Source: Serinus canaria (lineage: Eukaryota > Chordata > Aves > Passeriformes > Fringillidae). From it: a stretch of DNA of 64,000 nt. Location: positions 4,218,219 to 4,282,218 of the forward strand of contig NC_066323.1 in assembly GCF_022539315.1 (NCBI RefSeq), given 5' to 3'. Under the pieces are notes generated by a model. The model ran no database searches. It had not been told where the DNA came from and saw nothing but the letters and a program-made list of their open reading frames with translations. Shown here one piece after another: positions 14,272 to 27,600 of this stretch (positions within the stretch are counted from its first letter, which is position 1; every line of letters begins with the position of its first letter). Both the position numbers and the translations under genes were made by a program.

Positions 14272-14286
14272 CTAATTTAATTAGGG
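14272..14286. repeat. AT-rich palindrome CCTAATTTAATTAGG
   Basis: Seven-base arms CCTAATT/AATTAGG flank one central T. The two TAATT/AATTA cores in inverted orientation are the arrangement bound by paired-class homeodomain dimers, but binding is not shown. It sits inside an AT-rich block (about 14205-14340). Confidence 0.6.
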
Positions 14287-15763
14287 AAGTACTCAATCAA
14301 CCAAGAGACATAAATACAACGGAAACCAGGTTTATTACTTCTGGTGCTGGCAGAAATGGCCATTTCATTCCTGATTACTGGGGGAGGGATAAAACAGATC
14401 AGTAATCTTAACAGCACAGTCCTGGTTTGATCTTTCAGGAAAAGTTAATTACAAAACCAACCAAAACTCAAGAGCTTCTAGAACCATGGCGCTCACAATG
14501 GGCAAGTAACTGAGCTCATCATGGAGGGAGCCAGGTTCTGGCTTAACTCTGGTTACAGAACACAAACTACAGCTGGACCAGCCTTATGGGAAGAAGTTTT
14601 CAACCCCAGTTCCCAGGTCGGATTTAACCAGTGCTTCCCAGCAATTCCAGTATGTCACTTTCCCCAGTGTAAGAGGAAAGTCAGGATCACTGGGTGTCAC
14701 AATGCACTCCAAGAGGCTTTGAGAAGGAAAAGGTGAAGACACTAACTCCCCAGGGCAGCACTGAGCCCACTGGAGCTGGAAAGCTCCATCCTTTGCTACC
14801 CCATCCTCATTTGGGGCCGGCAGGTTCAGAGACAGTGGGTGTGTGTAACATTTGTGCTTTAATGCTTCAGTTTAATAGTGCAAAGTGACTAATGAGGGGC
14901 TGGGGAACTCTTTGGAGGTTAACTAACTGATTTCACATTATGAAAGAGCTGGTTGTAATTTTAGGATTACAATTCTGTATTTTGGATGTCAATGCCTTGC
15001 ATGACAAGAGGCCAGAAGCAGTGGCACTATGACACTCTAATCCATCTGCAAGGAACCAAGAGGCAAGCAAGGAATGAGCCATCCATGCCAAGAAACACCA
15101 AAAAAAATACAATAAATCTACTGCCAACACCACGTTCTGTGCTCTCCTGTAACAAGAGGTGGACTAACATACACTTTGGTGCAGACATCCACTGTCTTCA
15201 CTGGGACTGTCCCGCTACAGCCACAAGATTTCAGTGCCTAATCAGCAATGTGACAAAGTTCACACCACCATCAGATGGATCCAAGAGGAGTCCTTCACCA
15301 CACAACCATCCCCACCTCTCCCTACAGCCTCCAGTTACTGCTGGCAGCACTGACAGGTACCAAAAAAAAATTATAATTAAATGCCAGACAGAGGAAAATA
15401 TATGAGAACATATATGGGAAGCCATGTGGTGAGACTGTCTGAACATCCCATTCTGGCACTAATTTAGCAAGACTGAGACCACACAACCACACTGCTCTTC
15501 TCCCATCACTGACTCACTTTAAATGAGGTATTTAACCAGCACCAGAGGACTGTGACCTTTCTAACATCTCAGTTTCACTGTGTCCTTTGGGTTTATTCCT
15601 CCAGGATAAGGAGAGACCCTTTAGTACAAAATGGCAAAGTTCTCAGTGCCCTGCATAGGTGCATCTCCACCAGCTCAGCCCTTTGCTAGCCTCAATAAAA
15701 AACAGTGGATCCCCATTGCCCCAGCAAAGCTGTAGGGGAACAGTGGCTCACTTTTAACACTCA

Positions 15764-15855
15764 TCATATACATATATATATATATTTTTTTTTTTTTTTT
15801 AAATCCATGCGCATAGATATCCACTCACATATACATACCTATATACAATATATGC
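15764..15855. repeat. AT dinucleotide tract with T16 run
   Basis: A (TA)n-type tract leads into 16 consecutive T (15785-15800), followed by a second AT-rich patch with ATATAC/CATATA words to about 15855. This is low-complexity sequence, likely length-polymorphic. Confidence 0.85.
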
Positions 15856-18800
15856 AAAGTGCTGAATCAGCACATCATGGTTTCCTGTTGTTGTTGTTGG
15901 CTCATCAGGATAACCTCCAGAGGAGTCAGGGATGAAGCTGGATAAAGCCATGACTACTGAAGAAGAAAAACAGTCCCCGTGCTGCCTGCTGTACCCAGGG
16001 CACTGTCTGAAGGTACATTAAACACAATATTTATCTTATCAGGCACTTGTGGTTTTATGTTTTGAGATTTTTCAACTTCCAGTGAGAAGGAATTTTGCAG
16101 GATCATAAAAAGAAAAAAACTCACTGTAAGATGAACATAATTTACCAATGCATTTTTCATTCCATTTGGTTTTTCCTCGTTCCTTCCTTTTTTCATCCAG
16201 TTTTTCTTCTTTCTCCTCACCTCTTCCAGTTTACACTACTTAAAATTTACAAAGTTAGAAACAAATAAAGCCAGACTGAAAATACACAGTCAGTCTTCAG
16301 TGTTGCAGAGGTTAAAAATAGGCTTTAAACCAGCTAATGTCAGCATCAGCATGAAAGAAAGGACACCCTGACAGCTCTAATTATTACATTCTCTTGTTTT
16401 GCACTTCTGAAGAGCAGCAATTAAATCTCTGCTTGGGCTTATAAGGAAAAAGTAAAGTGCTCTGCACCTGCAAAACAGATTCTGTTCCATGGGAGGATTT
16501 CAGCTCCCCAAAGCACATTATCCAGGGCAGCCTGCAGAACAAAACCCATCCTCCCCTCTCCAGCCACCAAGGATTTTGCTGCCGGTTCACAGGGAGGAAC
16601 ACTAATAATAATGGCAACCCCTCCTCTGCTGCCTTTGCTGGATAGATTTATTTAAGAAAAAGCTCACCATTTCTGGACAAAACCGCTGCAGACTCTGGAT
16701 GTGCAATGCCTGAAACTGCCATATGGTGATAAGAGCAGTTTTATTCATAATCATTTTTATTGCAGTAGCCTCTGGGGACTTCAACTAGGTCACTTTCCCA
16801 GGAAGGCTCACTACAAGCCGTTAAATAAGCGGTGCACACAAGGCCCTTTAAGCATCTTGTATAAACGAGCCATTCTGTTCATTAAAAAAAGGAAAAGAGA
16901 AACAAGCACTGCAGTTTATGAAAACTATTTTTTGCCACTCATAAATATAAACTCTTGGATGCTCAGTAATGTCAGTGTTTGCAGCTGTTCCCTCAGCAGC
17001 ATGGAGAGTCTCTTGCTTATTCCAGCTACCTGTCTTAGGGACACTCACTGGTCCCAGGGACCTCTACTCTTACTAAATCTGGCTGGGATGAGCTGGGAGG
17101 TTGGAAATTTCCCTGACTGGGAGACAGAGGAGACTCACTGATAAGCATGCCATTGGGACAGCTTCATTTCTTTGGGAAATTCAGCTAAAAAGCATATCAT
17201 TACTTTCATGCTCAATTCCAGGCTGGCACCAAGTAAAGATAGTTTAAAAACCTCCAAAACCCCATAACAAAAGAAAAGAAGCCCTCCCAAAACTGCCAAG
17301 ATACTATGTGAAAATCAATCCAAGCCTCTCCATGGAAAACAAACTTTTAATTTGCAGAAAAGTTTTTTTTTTCTCCCTCATGTAAACCAGTTTTGAGCAA
17401 GAGCATCTGGGCATCCCCTCTCCGTGACGAAGGGAGGACTTGGTATGCACCAAAGGAAGGGCAGGCACCAGCTGGGACGCCAGGAGAAGAAAGGCACAGT
17501 GTTTCAATAAAGCCAGTGGAAAAAAAAAAATATAGCTGGGAACATTTTTCTGGCAGAAAACATTCACTTATGGAAGCAAAGCACTGATAGCCAAAGAGAA
17601 AGCTGAGCTCGCTGAGCCAGCTCTCCCGCTCCCGGGGACACCTGCAAGTTGTCTTCTGTGGGAGCAGCTGGATGGGGACATAAATAAGGCTGCCTGGGCT
17701 CTGTCCCCAAACACAAGTGATCCCTAATGCCTTCCAATCGATCTCAGTGGGTTTCACATCAGCCATTGACCCCAAGGATCTTGGATCTCCTTATGGCAGC
17801 AGAATCCCATCCATTCTGCATGGACATGGACCAGCCTTTCCCACCCTACCTGAATCACTGCCCCAGGAAGCTGATTTAGATCCTGCCTAACATGGTCAGA
17901 CTGCTGAAAATATTTTCATCGTCTTTTCCCAGGCTGAGGAAAGGGCTGAGCACGCCCCAAGGCTCAGGCAGCTCCTCCAGGCTGGCTAAAAACTGCTGTT
18001 CTAATAAAAGACATTACCTCTCACTACAAACCTGGGGTTCTTCTGTCCCTGGCTCAGTGAAGCTACAGCCAACACTACTTCTAAATGCTTTGCTGACTAG
18101 GTTCACAAAAAGATTTAAATAAAAAAAGTTACCTCTACTCCATACAGTTTAAATTCACCCCTAATTTTACGTGTCTTGAAAACTTTTAATGCAGTTTATC
18201 AGTCTGGGAAAAAAACGAGTTATCCCTATCAAGCTTACTGTGCAAAACAAAAATGCTATATCCCTCCTTGACTCAGCCCTCAATTGCTGACCTTATAATG
18301 GAGCAAAACAATGTGATAACGTCCTTGCAAGGTACTTCATCACAGTAATAATGTCACCCAAGATAACTCAAGGGTGTGCTTCTGCTGTTTGTCTTTACCC
18401 TATAAGCCACGGGTTTATCTGCTGGCTGCAAGGGCCAAGAATAAAGGAGCATATTTGAAGGTGCACGTCATGCGGGAGGCCTCGCATTCCTCCTGTCACA
18501 CAAACTGCTCTGCAGTTGCTGCTGGGCTGTGGCACATGCTGGGACAGGGGCAAACCCCACAGCCAGGGTGTCCTCCAGGAGCCCACACTGCCCAGCAGGA
18601 CTGGGACCACTTCAGAGCATCGCAGGCCCTCCGAAAGCTGAGGAGGATCACTTACAAACTCATGAAGCAACAAGAGTTTAACTCATAAAAAGTGGGAAGT
18701 ACAGATGGAAAAAAGCCTGACCCCATGGATGTTAGAGCCAGCAGCTCTGCCTGTCCTTGCACCAGGACTCAGGCATTTTCCACTGCTTTTCTCATCCAGA

Positions 18801-19608
18801 GGGCTGTGTGCCTGAAGGCATGCCATGAGCACCAACAGCCCCAGAGCAGACAGGGCTGCCATGATTTGTCCCACAAAGCACCTCGGTCTTTCTTAGTACT
18901 AGTATTAAAAATCTAGTAATTAAATTTTTTCTGGGTGCAAAACACCTGCTTTATTTTTAAAGACTAATATTTATCCTGACAGATTTCCTCTAACAGTCAT
19001 GTAATAGATTTCATACCTTATGGAGGTGTTACAAAAGTCTCACTGACTCTAAGCAATACCACTTATCAATTCCAGGTAGACTGCTCTTCTGTCGACACAG
19101 GGATGGAAGTTAGAGTCCTGAAAGATGTTCTTTTTTTGGCAGGTCTTATGAGCCAGCTCAGCACATTCCCATCTCCTGCTTTGTCTAAAAATAATAAACC
19201 TTCTGAAGCGAGCAGTGGGGATGATGTGTGCTGTGCTCAGGCATGCAGTGTGCCCAGCCAGCCCTGCTGCTCCCACCCCCAGCCCTGCCTGGGAAACACC
19301 AGTGCCTTGAACCAGGAATGGTGTCCAGCCAGTGCTGCCAGAAAAAGGACATGGTGCTCGGTGTGATGTTCCCTTGGCTCCCCAGTGCTTAGCCACTGTC
19401 CACAGGCAAAAGGAACATGTACCACATCCTGGTACTGATGGTGCACATTAATCTGCCTGTTGGTGGGGATGTCCCCCCATTTCACAGGTGGGAACAGTCA
19501 GAAAGCAGCACAGCTAAACCAAGACTTGTTCAGCTCAGCCACTTCCTCACACCTGCTGACTCCACAGACAAAACCAGCACCCTGACTGGTTTGAACATGC
19601 AAGGGTAT

Positions 19609-19665
19609 GGCTTGGAGGGGACCTCCATCTGGTCCAAGCCCTGTCCAAGGCAGGGCCAACACAGA
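19609..19665 (-). mobile_element. Possible degraded CR1 LINE relic
   Basis: The stretch GGCTTGGAGGGGACCTCCAT followed by CTGGTCCAAGCCCTGTCCAA and GGCAGGGCCAAC resembles the reverse complement of the CR1 region just inside the 3' terminus (GGTTGGAAGGGACCT ... GTCCAACCCC ... GCAGGG). The terminal ATTCTRTG repeats are missing and divergence is high, so this may be an old fragment or a chance match. Limits are approximate. Confidence 0.4.
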
Positions 19666-22161
19666 TGATGACCACCCAGGTGCTGGGGCCGATCCAGAGG
19701 AGGGAGCAGGGCCACAGCACAGAAATGCTGGTGGACACTCCATCAGCTGCCATGGTGACCCTCCACCAACTCCTCCAGGTCCACAGCACACCCCAGTAAC
19801 TAGCTGAAAATTCAGACTTCCAACAAAGCCAAGAGCTATCAAATTTTAATGCTCTATTAATGGCACAGCTCTATCTGAATTCCAGGAGGCATTCTACAGC
19901 TAGTAAACCTAATCTTCTACCCACGACTTTTCAATTTGCTGCTGTGATATAGGTGCATTCTGCTCCTCTGAACAGCAAAAATGAGATTGCTCTCTCCTTC
20001 TGTGTGATATAAGAGCACCTGTCCCACTTGCAGTCCCTTCTGCCCATCTATTTCTTGCAAATACACCACTGAACACACTCTGGGATTCTCCTATAACAGG
20101 GTGTGAGAACACAGTGGTTCATGAGAGCAATTTTTTCGTTACAGTCATTTGCTCCTGACTCCTAAGCCATTTAGTAGATGCACAGCCTTCACGAGAGAAA
20201 ATGGTCTCAATCTTACAGGAGATTCTTATCTGAACTTTAATCCCAGGACTGATGCCATTTATTCACAAGGTATCAAGAAGAAAATAGACATTAAGAGATT
20301 AAGAAGAACAAGAACAGATTACAGAAAGAGCTTTGCTCCTTGCACAGGCAACAGCCACCAGCAATATGCAAGGTCCAGCACCTGGCCCTTCTGTGATGGT
20401 CACTTGTCTATCAGAGAAGTCCCTCACTCATCTCTTCACATCCCTGCTGCCCTTTTGTTCTCAGAGACCCCACCTCTGGCTGTTCTCAAAGCAGGCAGGA
20501 AGAGGAGAGCTGACTGGATAAAATGCTGTTTATTTAGGTGGCACAATTGAACCCACTACGCTGAGCTCAGCTGACCTGACACATCAAAGCCTCTGAGTGC
20601 TTTCCCAGCACTGACAGCACTTGCAGAAGCACCAGGACTTAAAACACCACTAACAACCCCACATCACAGATGAGAAGGCAAAAGAAACCACATAAAGTGA
20701 TGCTCACCAAAGAGGAGGTTTCTGGCAGGACAGGGCACTAAAATGCTGTCCCTGAGGCGACCATCAGTTCTCCATGGACCAAAAGGGACTACTTTGCCAG
20801 TAAAAGCAGAAGAATGGGGTGTGTAACAGCCAAGGCTTTTTGGGTGACCCATTATCTGGCCATGGCAACTCACCCACAGGTTGGGGTCAGAGTATGGTGC
20901 CCACTGGGCTTTGCTGTTCCCTGGGAAAAAGGGACCACAAGTCCTGCTGCTCCTGCAGCAAGCCCATCCCACTGCATATACTCAGCAAGTAACATACCTT
21001 TGGACATTTGGGAGCAACAGAATTCAGTCATTCCTCCCAACAGAGGGAATATGTTTTAAAGAAACAGCCAAAAAAGCAAAGGGAGATGAGGGGAGGGATG
21101 CAAAGCAATTGTCTCATAGAGTTTAATCTTTAATTAAAAGGGTTGAGCAGAATGTTCCAAACACCACATGGGTATAATTTAGAGAGCAGTTTGCAAGATG
21201 AGTTTTCATCTTCAGCGTGGGCTTTCATGTATTGACAACAAATAAAATTTTTACATTATTTCCATGAACAGCAGCCTTTGTAAAAATCCCAGCTTTTTCA
21301 TAGTGGCACAGCCCAGGCTCTTATCAAACTGTCTGTACAAAAGTCATTCTGTGAAGAACACAGCTAGGTCCCAGGTATTTGGTCAAAAAACCCAGCACCA
21401 TTCAAAGCCACTCTGAAAAAGGACTCTCATTTTCTTATAGTAAGAAGCCTGTGATGCAGACAGGTATGGCCAGAGCAGGATCTGCCCTGGGGACACACAT
21501 ATGTCACACACTGGAGGGCATGAGGAGATCTGACCCCACTTGTTCCACTTTTTTTAAAACCAGCAGGAAGTTTTTCCATCCATACCAGTATATTTTAAAG
21601 GGTGCTTCTTGGACCATCTCCAGCTAAATTCATCTCTCACCTGCACATCCTCTCCCGTGCTCTCCCTTTGGGGCCACAGCATTACTGAGCAGTGTGGTCC
21701 CTAACAGAATAACAGATGATGAAGTTCAACATCTGTACCAGATCACAGTGTTTTATCACAGCAGCCCACCCTTTCCCTTATGGTGGTTCACTTAAGAGCA
21801 TAAGGCTGCTCCTGTAACCAAGAATATTCCCAAAATTTAAAACCTGCTCCCATGGTGGGGCACATGCCATGAATTCATGGAGGCAAGAGCAGCCTCTGGT
21901 ACCTCACAGGAACAGTACCCTAATCCTTCCATGCACTGCCAAAATCAGGTTCAGGACTGACTCTTCTCCATGGGGGATGTGATCTCCCCCAGTGCTCCAG
22001 GAATGCAGAGCCAGCAGTCAGAGCAGCCACAGCCCCGTGGAGGCTGTGAAGCTCCTCCTTAGTCACAGGCACATCTGCCTGCAGAGATCCGTGCCTGGGG
22101 AGCCCTCCTGCAGTGCAGGACCTGGGTACCCCATGACCCCTCTCCTAAGCCACAGACTGGA

Positions 22162-22174
22162 CCCCCCCCCCCCC
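22162..22174. repeat. C13 homopolymer
   Basis: Thirteen C on the plus strand, i.e. G13 in the TNIK pre-mRNA. The first of four poly-C runs of at least ten in 22-37.5 kb. Confidence 0.85.
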
Positions 22175-23136
22175 ACCCCGAGCTTCACAAGGCTGCCAAG
22201 CCCACTTAGCATGCCCTAGGGAGTCAGAAGGACTGGCTAGAAAATGTGGTTTTAGCATCAGTTACCCAAGAACTGTAACAAAGTGAGGAACGTCCCCATT
22301 GGGCTGATGGTACTGATGAGCCAAGGGAGGCACAGAAAGGTCGACAGCCCTGAAAATACCAAAACCACGTCACAGCAGAAACATTCAACTCTTCAATCCT
22401 AGTCCTGTGCTTTGACCACACACAACTGATCCTTTTCAGGCTGTAGCCCACTGGGCGTTATCTGACTAATCCTGCAGCAAGGAAACCCAAAAAAGTTCCC
22501 CTTTCCACAAAGTTTCTCATGACCACAGCTCAACGACTTAAACAGCAAAAGAAGTCACAAGGAGCGACTGTTGAAAGCCCTTTCAGGAAGATGCCAAATT
22601 ACCAAAGCACCACAGAGTTCAAAGTCATTCCAAATGTATCAACATGGCGAGAGATGAGTCATCCCAGGAAATGCCAGGAGCTCCTCTGTCACCAGCCACA
22701 AGGCAAGGCCAATTTTTGCCCCTGACAGGAAGAAAAATACTGTATAATCTGAAATGGATCACATCAGTCATTGGACAGGAGGTAGCAGAACATTAGGACG
22801 GCCTGCAAAATCTGTTCATGTCACTGAAAAAGAAGTGGAGATGTTTTTCAATGTGCTGCTGTGCAGGAGAAGCATTCTACTTCCTTCCTCATCACTGCTT
22901 CAGAGACTGCACAAAGAACGCTCCTCCAAGGGTGAATTATTCAGGCAGTCATTTCAGTGAGTTATTTCTGCTCATTTCCAAGGAACAATACGCCTCAGCC
23001 TGGGATTTAAACCATCAGCAATGAAATGGTGCCCAGTTGACTCCAACTCCAGAAAACAAGCAGAGGATGGACAGAGAACAACATGAAAGCACCACTAACA
23101 GAGGAGGATGCAACACGCACTTAACACGTCTTAAAC

Positions 23137-23164
23137 ACAGAAATGCAACTACAGAAATGCAGCT
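23137..23164. repeat. Two-copy tandem repeat, 14-bp period
   Basis: ACAGAAATGCAACT at 23137-23150 is followed directly by ACAGAAATGCAGCT at 23151-23164, with one mismatch. A minor replication-slippage duplication. Confidence 0.75.
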
Positions 23165-26100
23165 ACAGCTCTCCACAAAAAACTGCTCCATCTTCACAGC
23201 CTGTGAAGGAATGGAGGAATAGACTTTCCTCCTAGGAGACAGCTGGGTTTTCTACTTTTGTGTGAATTGCTCTAATCTTGTTGTGACAGTGCAGAGCAAC
23301 CAGAGGATGCCGCGAGTTAAACGCCGTCATTTGTCTGTAAGTTTTACGAGGGAACAGGGCTGCCAAATCAGACCACCACGAAGTGAGGATGTGACAGCTG
23401 TAACTAGGGCAATTTCAGTCAGGGAAAGATATAAATAAATGAGGAAATGGGGAAAAAAAGAAATAACAGAGAAACAATACATTACAGGAAGGAAGGGGGG
23501 AAAATGAAGTGAAGCTACAAAAGACAAAAGTTGGCTATTTGTCTATTTAATGCTCTCTTCAAACCATTATTGTGTTTCTCATGTGCCTGATGCACAATGG
23601 CTTAAGAACAGATTGGGAGAGGGAAGAGAAGAGATAAAATTGAGGGTCAGAGCACAGCACCTGCTTGTCTAATTGAAGTCTTTTTAAAAGAACCCACCTA
23701 GGACTTGGCCTGAGCCCCCAGCAGTACTGATGGAGGCACACACGTACCTCCCAGCGTTTATATGGAGGTCATTTCAAGTCTCAAGCATATGAACCCCTGC
23801 ATGGAAAAAGTCTGTGCTGTGACATGACAGCCAGAGCAGGCAACAACCTGACACCCTGACCCTGATTCACTCTGAATTCTAGGGGAATCAAAGAGCCTCT
23901 GTAATGAGACTCCTAGAAAATCAGATCTACCTGAGCATTCTCCAAAACAGAGGCCAAGTCTCTGCTGCCACCCAACTCCTGCAAGATTATAAAAGGTTAG
24001 GCCATGAAAAAAGAAATAAACTAAAAAAATCTCAAAATTGTCAGTCAATTTAGATGTACTGCCATTTAATAAGATAGCAATTCTTTTTGAGAAATATTTT
24101 CTCAAGAAACAGTCTGAGAATTAAAAATAGCTCAGAGTCCATCCAGCTCTTGTCTTCCTCAACACCAAAAAATGGAATCCAGAGAGCCCTCGGCGTCTAT
24201 GGATGGCCTGGAAGCAGAGTCAAAGCCTGGTGGTCATCAACCTAGTGCTGAGGAGTGTACTTTTAAAATGTGCTCTTTGCAAGGTTTTGGCAACATTTTC
24301 TTTTTCATGTTGACTTCATCACAATTATTCTTCCATTTCTGCCCAAGACCTGCTCATCGCAAGAGTTTCTATCAGGAGCTCCATGGTCCTGCTGGGCCCA
24401 TGACATCTGGAGTCAAGATCTCCTATAACCAGTCATGACAATGTGCAGCAGAACCTTCCAGGGACAGCTTGGGCAGCAGAGTTGCCTCCAGCTGCAGATC
24501 CTGAGCCAGAGACTCCACATTTGCCTTCCAGCAGTGACCACATCAGCCTAACGATGAAGGATGATGGATACAGAAGGCAATTCCTGTTTGACCTCCTCAC
24601 CTGGTTCCCATACCAATACCCATTGTAGGGCAGCCAGTGCCCATCAGACTGAATGGGAACAGCAGCTGGATGTGACCTTGAGGTGTCCCTGAGTGCTGCA
24701 GATGCACCCACAGTCATGTTCCTGGTCACAGCTCAGCTCCCAACCCGCCCATGCTTCCCGTGACCCAGTTCCATGCTGGGAAACTGGATTATGGCTCCAT
24801 TGATCCACTCAGCTTTCCACTTCGATTTTGCTGGTGAAGCAGTGAAAGAGGTCATCTCTCTCTGCCATGTCTGCTGAGGCAGCTTCCTACCTACCAAAGA
24901 GCAGAGCTTACCTCCTTGGAGCTCCTTGCTAGCAACCCAGCCAAACAGCAAAAATATCCTGGAACTGTTAAAAACAGAAAGTGTGACAAACAAGACGTGT
25001 TCCTGGATACAAAGAGCACCTTCCCAATCTGTACTCACAAGGCTTAAAAAAGGGCTGCCAGCACATACTACAGACAGTATTTTATATTTTCTTTACAGTG
25101 TAGTCCACAGCATCCATCACCAAGATGCTGATGATGTGCTGGAGGACAGACTTTTATTGTCAGCAGGAGATACCCATCGCAGCTGAAGATTCTGTAATTA
25201 CTGTTTCTTAACAGAAAATGGAAGATTTATTGTTCACATAATAGTCAATGAAGGTCTTTTCTGGAGTAGAATAGTGGCTTACTTACAGGCCTTCATCTAT
25301 GTCTTACATTGTATTATACAAGATTAAATAGTTTAATTTTTTCAAGCTGGGATTTTAGGTAATGTGTGGATTGTCCAACAGTAATTATAAGGACAGAGGG
25401 TACTTGTACTATCTGCTGTGCCCTCCCCAGTCAGCTGGTACAGGGCTACCAGCAGGGACTTTCTCTTCCTACCCAGACAGTTTCTGGCTATATTTAAGTT
25501 ATGAAACCACAGGTAGAGAAGATTTATATTCTGTCATTGGATAAAGGTCTTCAGTTGAGATCAAAGCAGTTAGCTGTAATTGCAGAGAAAAGGTTTCAAA
25601 ACAAATCCTAATTTATCAATAGGGATTTTTCACCTCCCTAAAGTATGTGCCATCTAGAGCAGGCAACAGAGACAGGAAGGCAGGGAAAAATCATCCATCA
25701 TTACAGAAGCTGCCCTCATTCCCTGTTTTGCCATTAGCCACAAGAGAAATCCTAAATACAAGACAAAATCTCAGTGCTGTGTATTATGTGTCTCCCTTAA
25801 AAAATGTCTTTTAAATGAACACTGCATGCACAAGTCAGGGATCTTACCACTGCAATGTTTCTGCCTTCTCTCCATCCTTTTTCTCCCAGCTTCTTGGTAA
25901 AGCTGAGACCAGACGGTATAACTCAAGCAGAAATTTCAGGAAAAATCACAATTCCAGACAGAGGCAGAAAATGGCAAAGACCACAAGACCAAATGACTCC
26001 AAACTGAAAACAGACAAAGACTAATGGGAAATAAAGAGCATCATTTATGAGTGAGAGTAATTAATCATGAGCAGGGATGGATGGACAAGCAGTGGAACCA

Positions 26101-27333
26101 CTGACACTTGGAAGGATTTACACCAAAATTAAAAATTTGATCTGAATAAGCTGCCCAAGATGCAGCTGAGCCACACTGCCTGAATTAACAGGTGGAGCCC
26201 ATCACCTGCCAGATGGTGAGGTAGGTCTGACCTACCCTGAAATCCAGGATTTCTCACAGGGGTAGAGGCTGGAAGCAGAGGACTGACCCCTCCCTGTGCT
26301 AACCCACACGATGCCATCCTGCTGCCCAGCCCAACCCCAAGGAGAAGATGCCAGTGTAATCCCTCTGCCCCCACCACCACCTCACCTCTTCAACCCTTCT
26401 CAGAGACTTTAAGACTAATTTAGGTGTTTCACAAACTTTTGGGACTAGGCTGAATTCCCACTTGTGAATGTATTATGCTCATCATTCAAGCAGTTCTTGA
26501 GTGCAGGAGAATAAAAGAATAAATAAATGGGAAAGAGAAAGTCCAGCCATCATAAAATCAACCACCAGAAACATTCAAGGCAAAAGGGAGGGAATAAGGA
26601 ACAGAGCTCTCCCCTTTTACCTCAGCCTAGCATTAAAAAGACAAGATACATTCCAAACTATAAGCCTCTATGAATGAAAAACTGGCAGAGTCAATAAAAT
26701 GTGAAGTAAGCCTAATTCATTTTTACTATATGACCTACTTTCAGCCAGTTTTGATTCACATGAGCAGCTAGAGCTTCAAGGTGGTGATTCGGCAAGGTCT
26801 GTTCATTAAACTCATTCTTTCTTTATGGCTTTCAGCTTCAAGGGATAAGAAAACACATTTCTGTCAAAGGCATTCTCCAAAAAGGTTCCCCCAGCACAAA
26901 TGCAGCAGCAGCCAGGGAAAAAATGGATATGAATGTAAATGCTGCTTCAGAACTGAAAGATGAAGAAAAACTTAATTGCTGGAGGTGATGCCTGCTCCAC
27001 TGTGCTGGGGCCCATCTGAAGCCCCACAGGGTGGGCAGGGATGTTCTGGGGGCACCAGAGTGATGGTCCCTGCTCCCCAAACATCGCCTTGCTGCAGACA
27101 TGACTCAGCTGCCTGCCTCAATGTGTCCTGCCACCATGCATCCCTCTGTCCCTCTGAAGGAGCAGTGACTGTTTCTTCTGACAGGCCAGGATGTGACCCC
27201 AAGGTGCAGGGCTGGGACCCCTGTGCCTCCACCCTGGCAGCAGCAAACCCCTTGAGGCTTCCCTCTTACCCCTCCCTTCCCTCTTGCTGTAAGAACCCTG
27301 ACAGCTTTTTTCCCCTCCTCTGTCTCCTCAGGG

Positions 27334-27354
27334 AAAAAAAAAAAAAAAAAAAAA
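27334..27354. repeat. A21 homopolymer
   Basis: Twenty-one consecutive A preceded by a CT-rich stretch (27301-27330). No retrocopy or SINE body was recognised upstream, so it is listed as a simple repeat, not as a retroposon tail. Confidence 0.85.
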
Positions 27355-27464
27355 GGAATTTGAAGTAATCTGCTGGCTCCTGGCTCTTCATCACACCCAG
27401 CTAGTCCAGGAGCAATAACTGAGACTGGATTTAAGATAAAATGCTGCAGAAAGTAATTTTCCAT

Positions 27465-27600
27465 TTTGATTGGAGCATCTTCTCCCCCCTGATTCTAAAA
27501 GGGCTGTTCATATGCCTGGGCTGAGCACGTAAATAAACACATTAGGAGCAAATATGGATGAGATTGAGCATTGATTGATTTATCCTTAAATAACCACAGA
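27465..27600. other. Candidate conserved noncoding block, intron 2
   Basis: Complex AT-rich run after a GC-moderate segment: TTTTGATTGGAGC, CACGTAAATAAACAC (forkhead-like TAAACA), GAGCAAATATGG, GAGCATTGATTGATTTATCC. No repeat was recognised. Inference from composition only. Confidence 0.25.

Larger units (their letters stand above)
9603..19608. other. Intron 2 interval without genes
   Basis: No exon, RNA gene or transposon recognised. It holds an octamer ATGCAAAT at 12017-12024 within AGATT-rich sequence, an AT-rich block at about 12860-13030, the homeodomain-type palindrome at 14272-14286, the AT/T16 tract at 15.8 kb and an A11 run at 17520-17530. Otherwise it is ordinary mixed-composition intron. 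Confidence 0.6.

Noticed and set aside
27334..27354. A21 run as the poly-A tail of a processed retrocopy
   Set aside because: No coding or SINE-like body, polyadenylation signal or target-site duplication was recognisable upstream; a simple repeat is sufficient.
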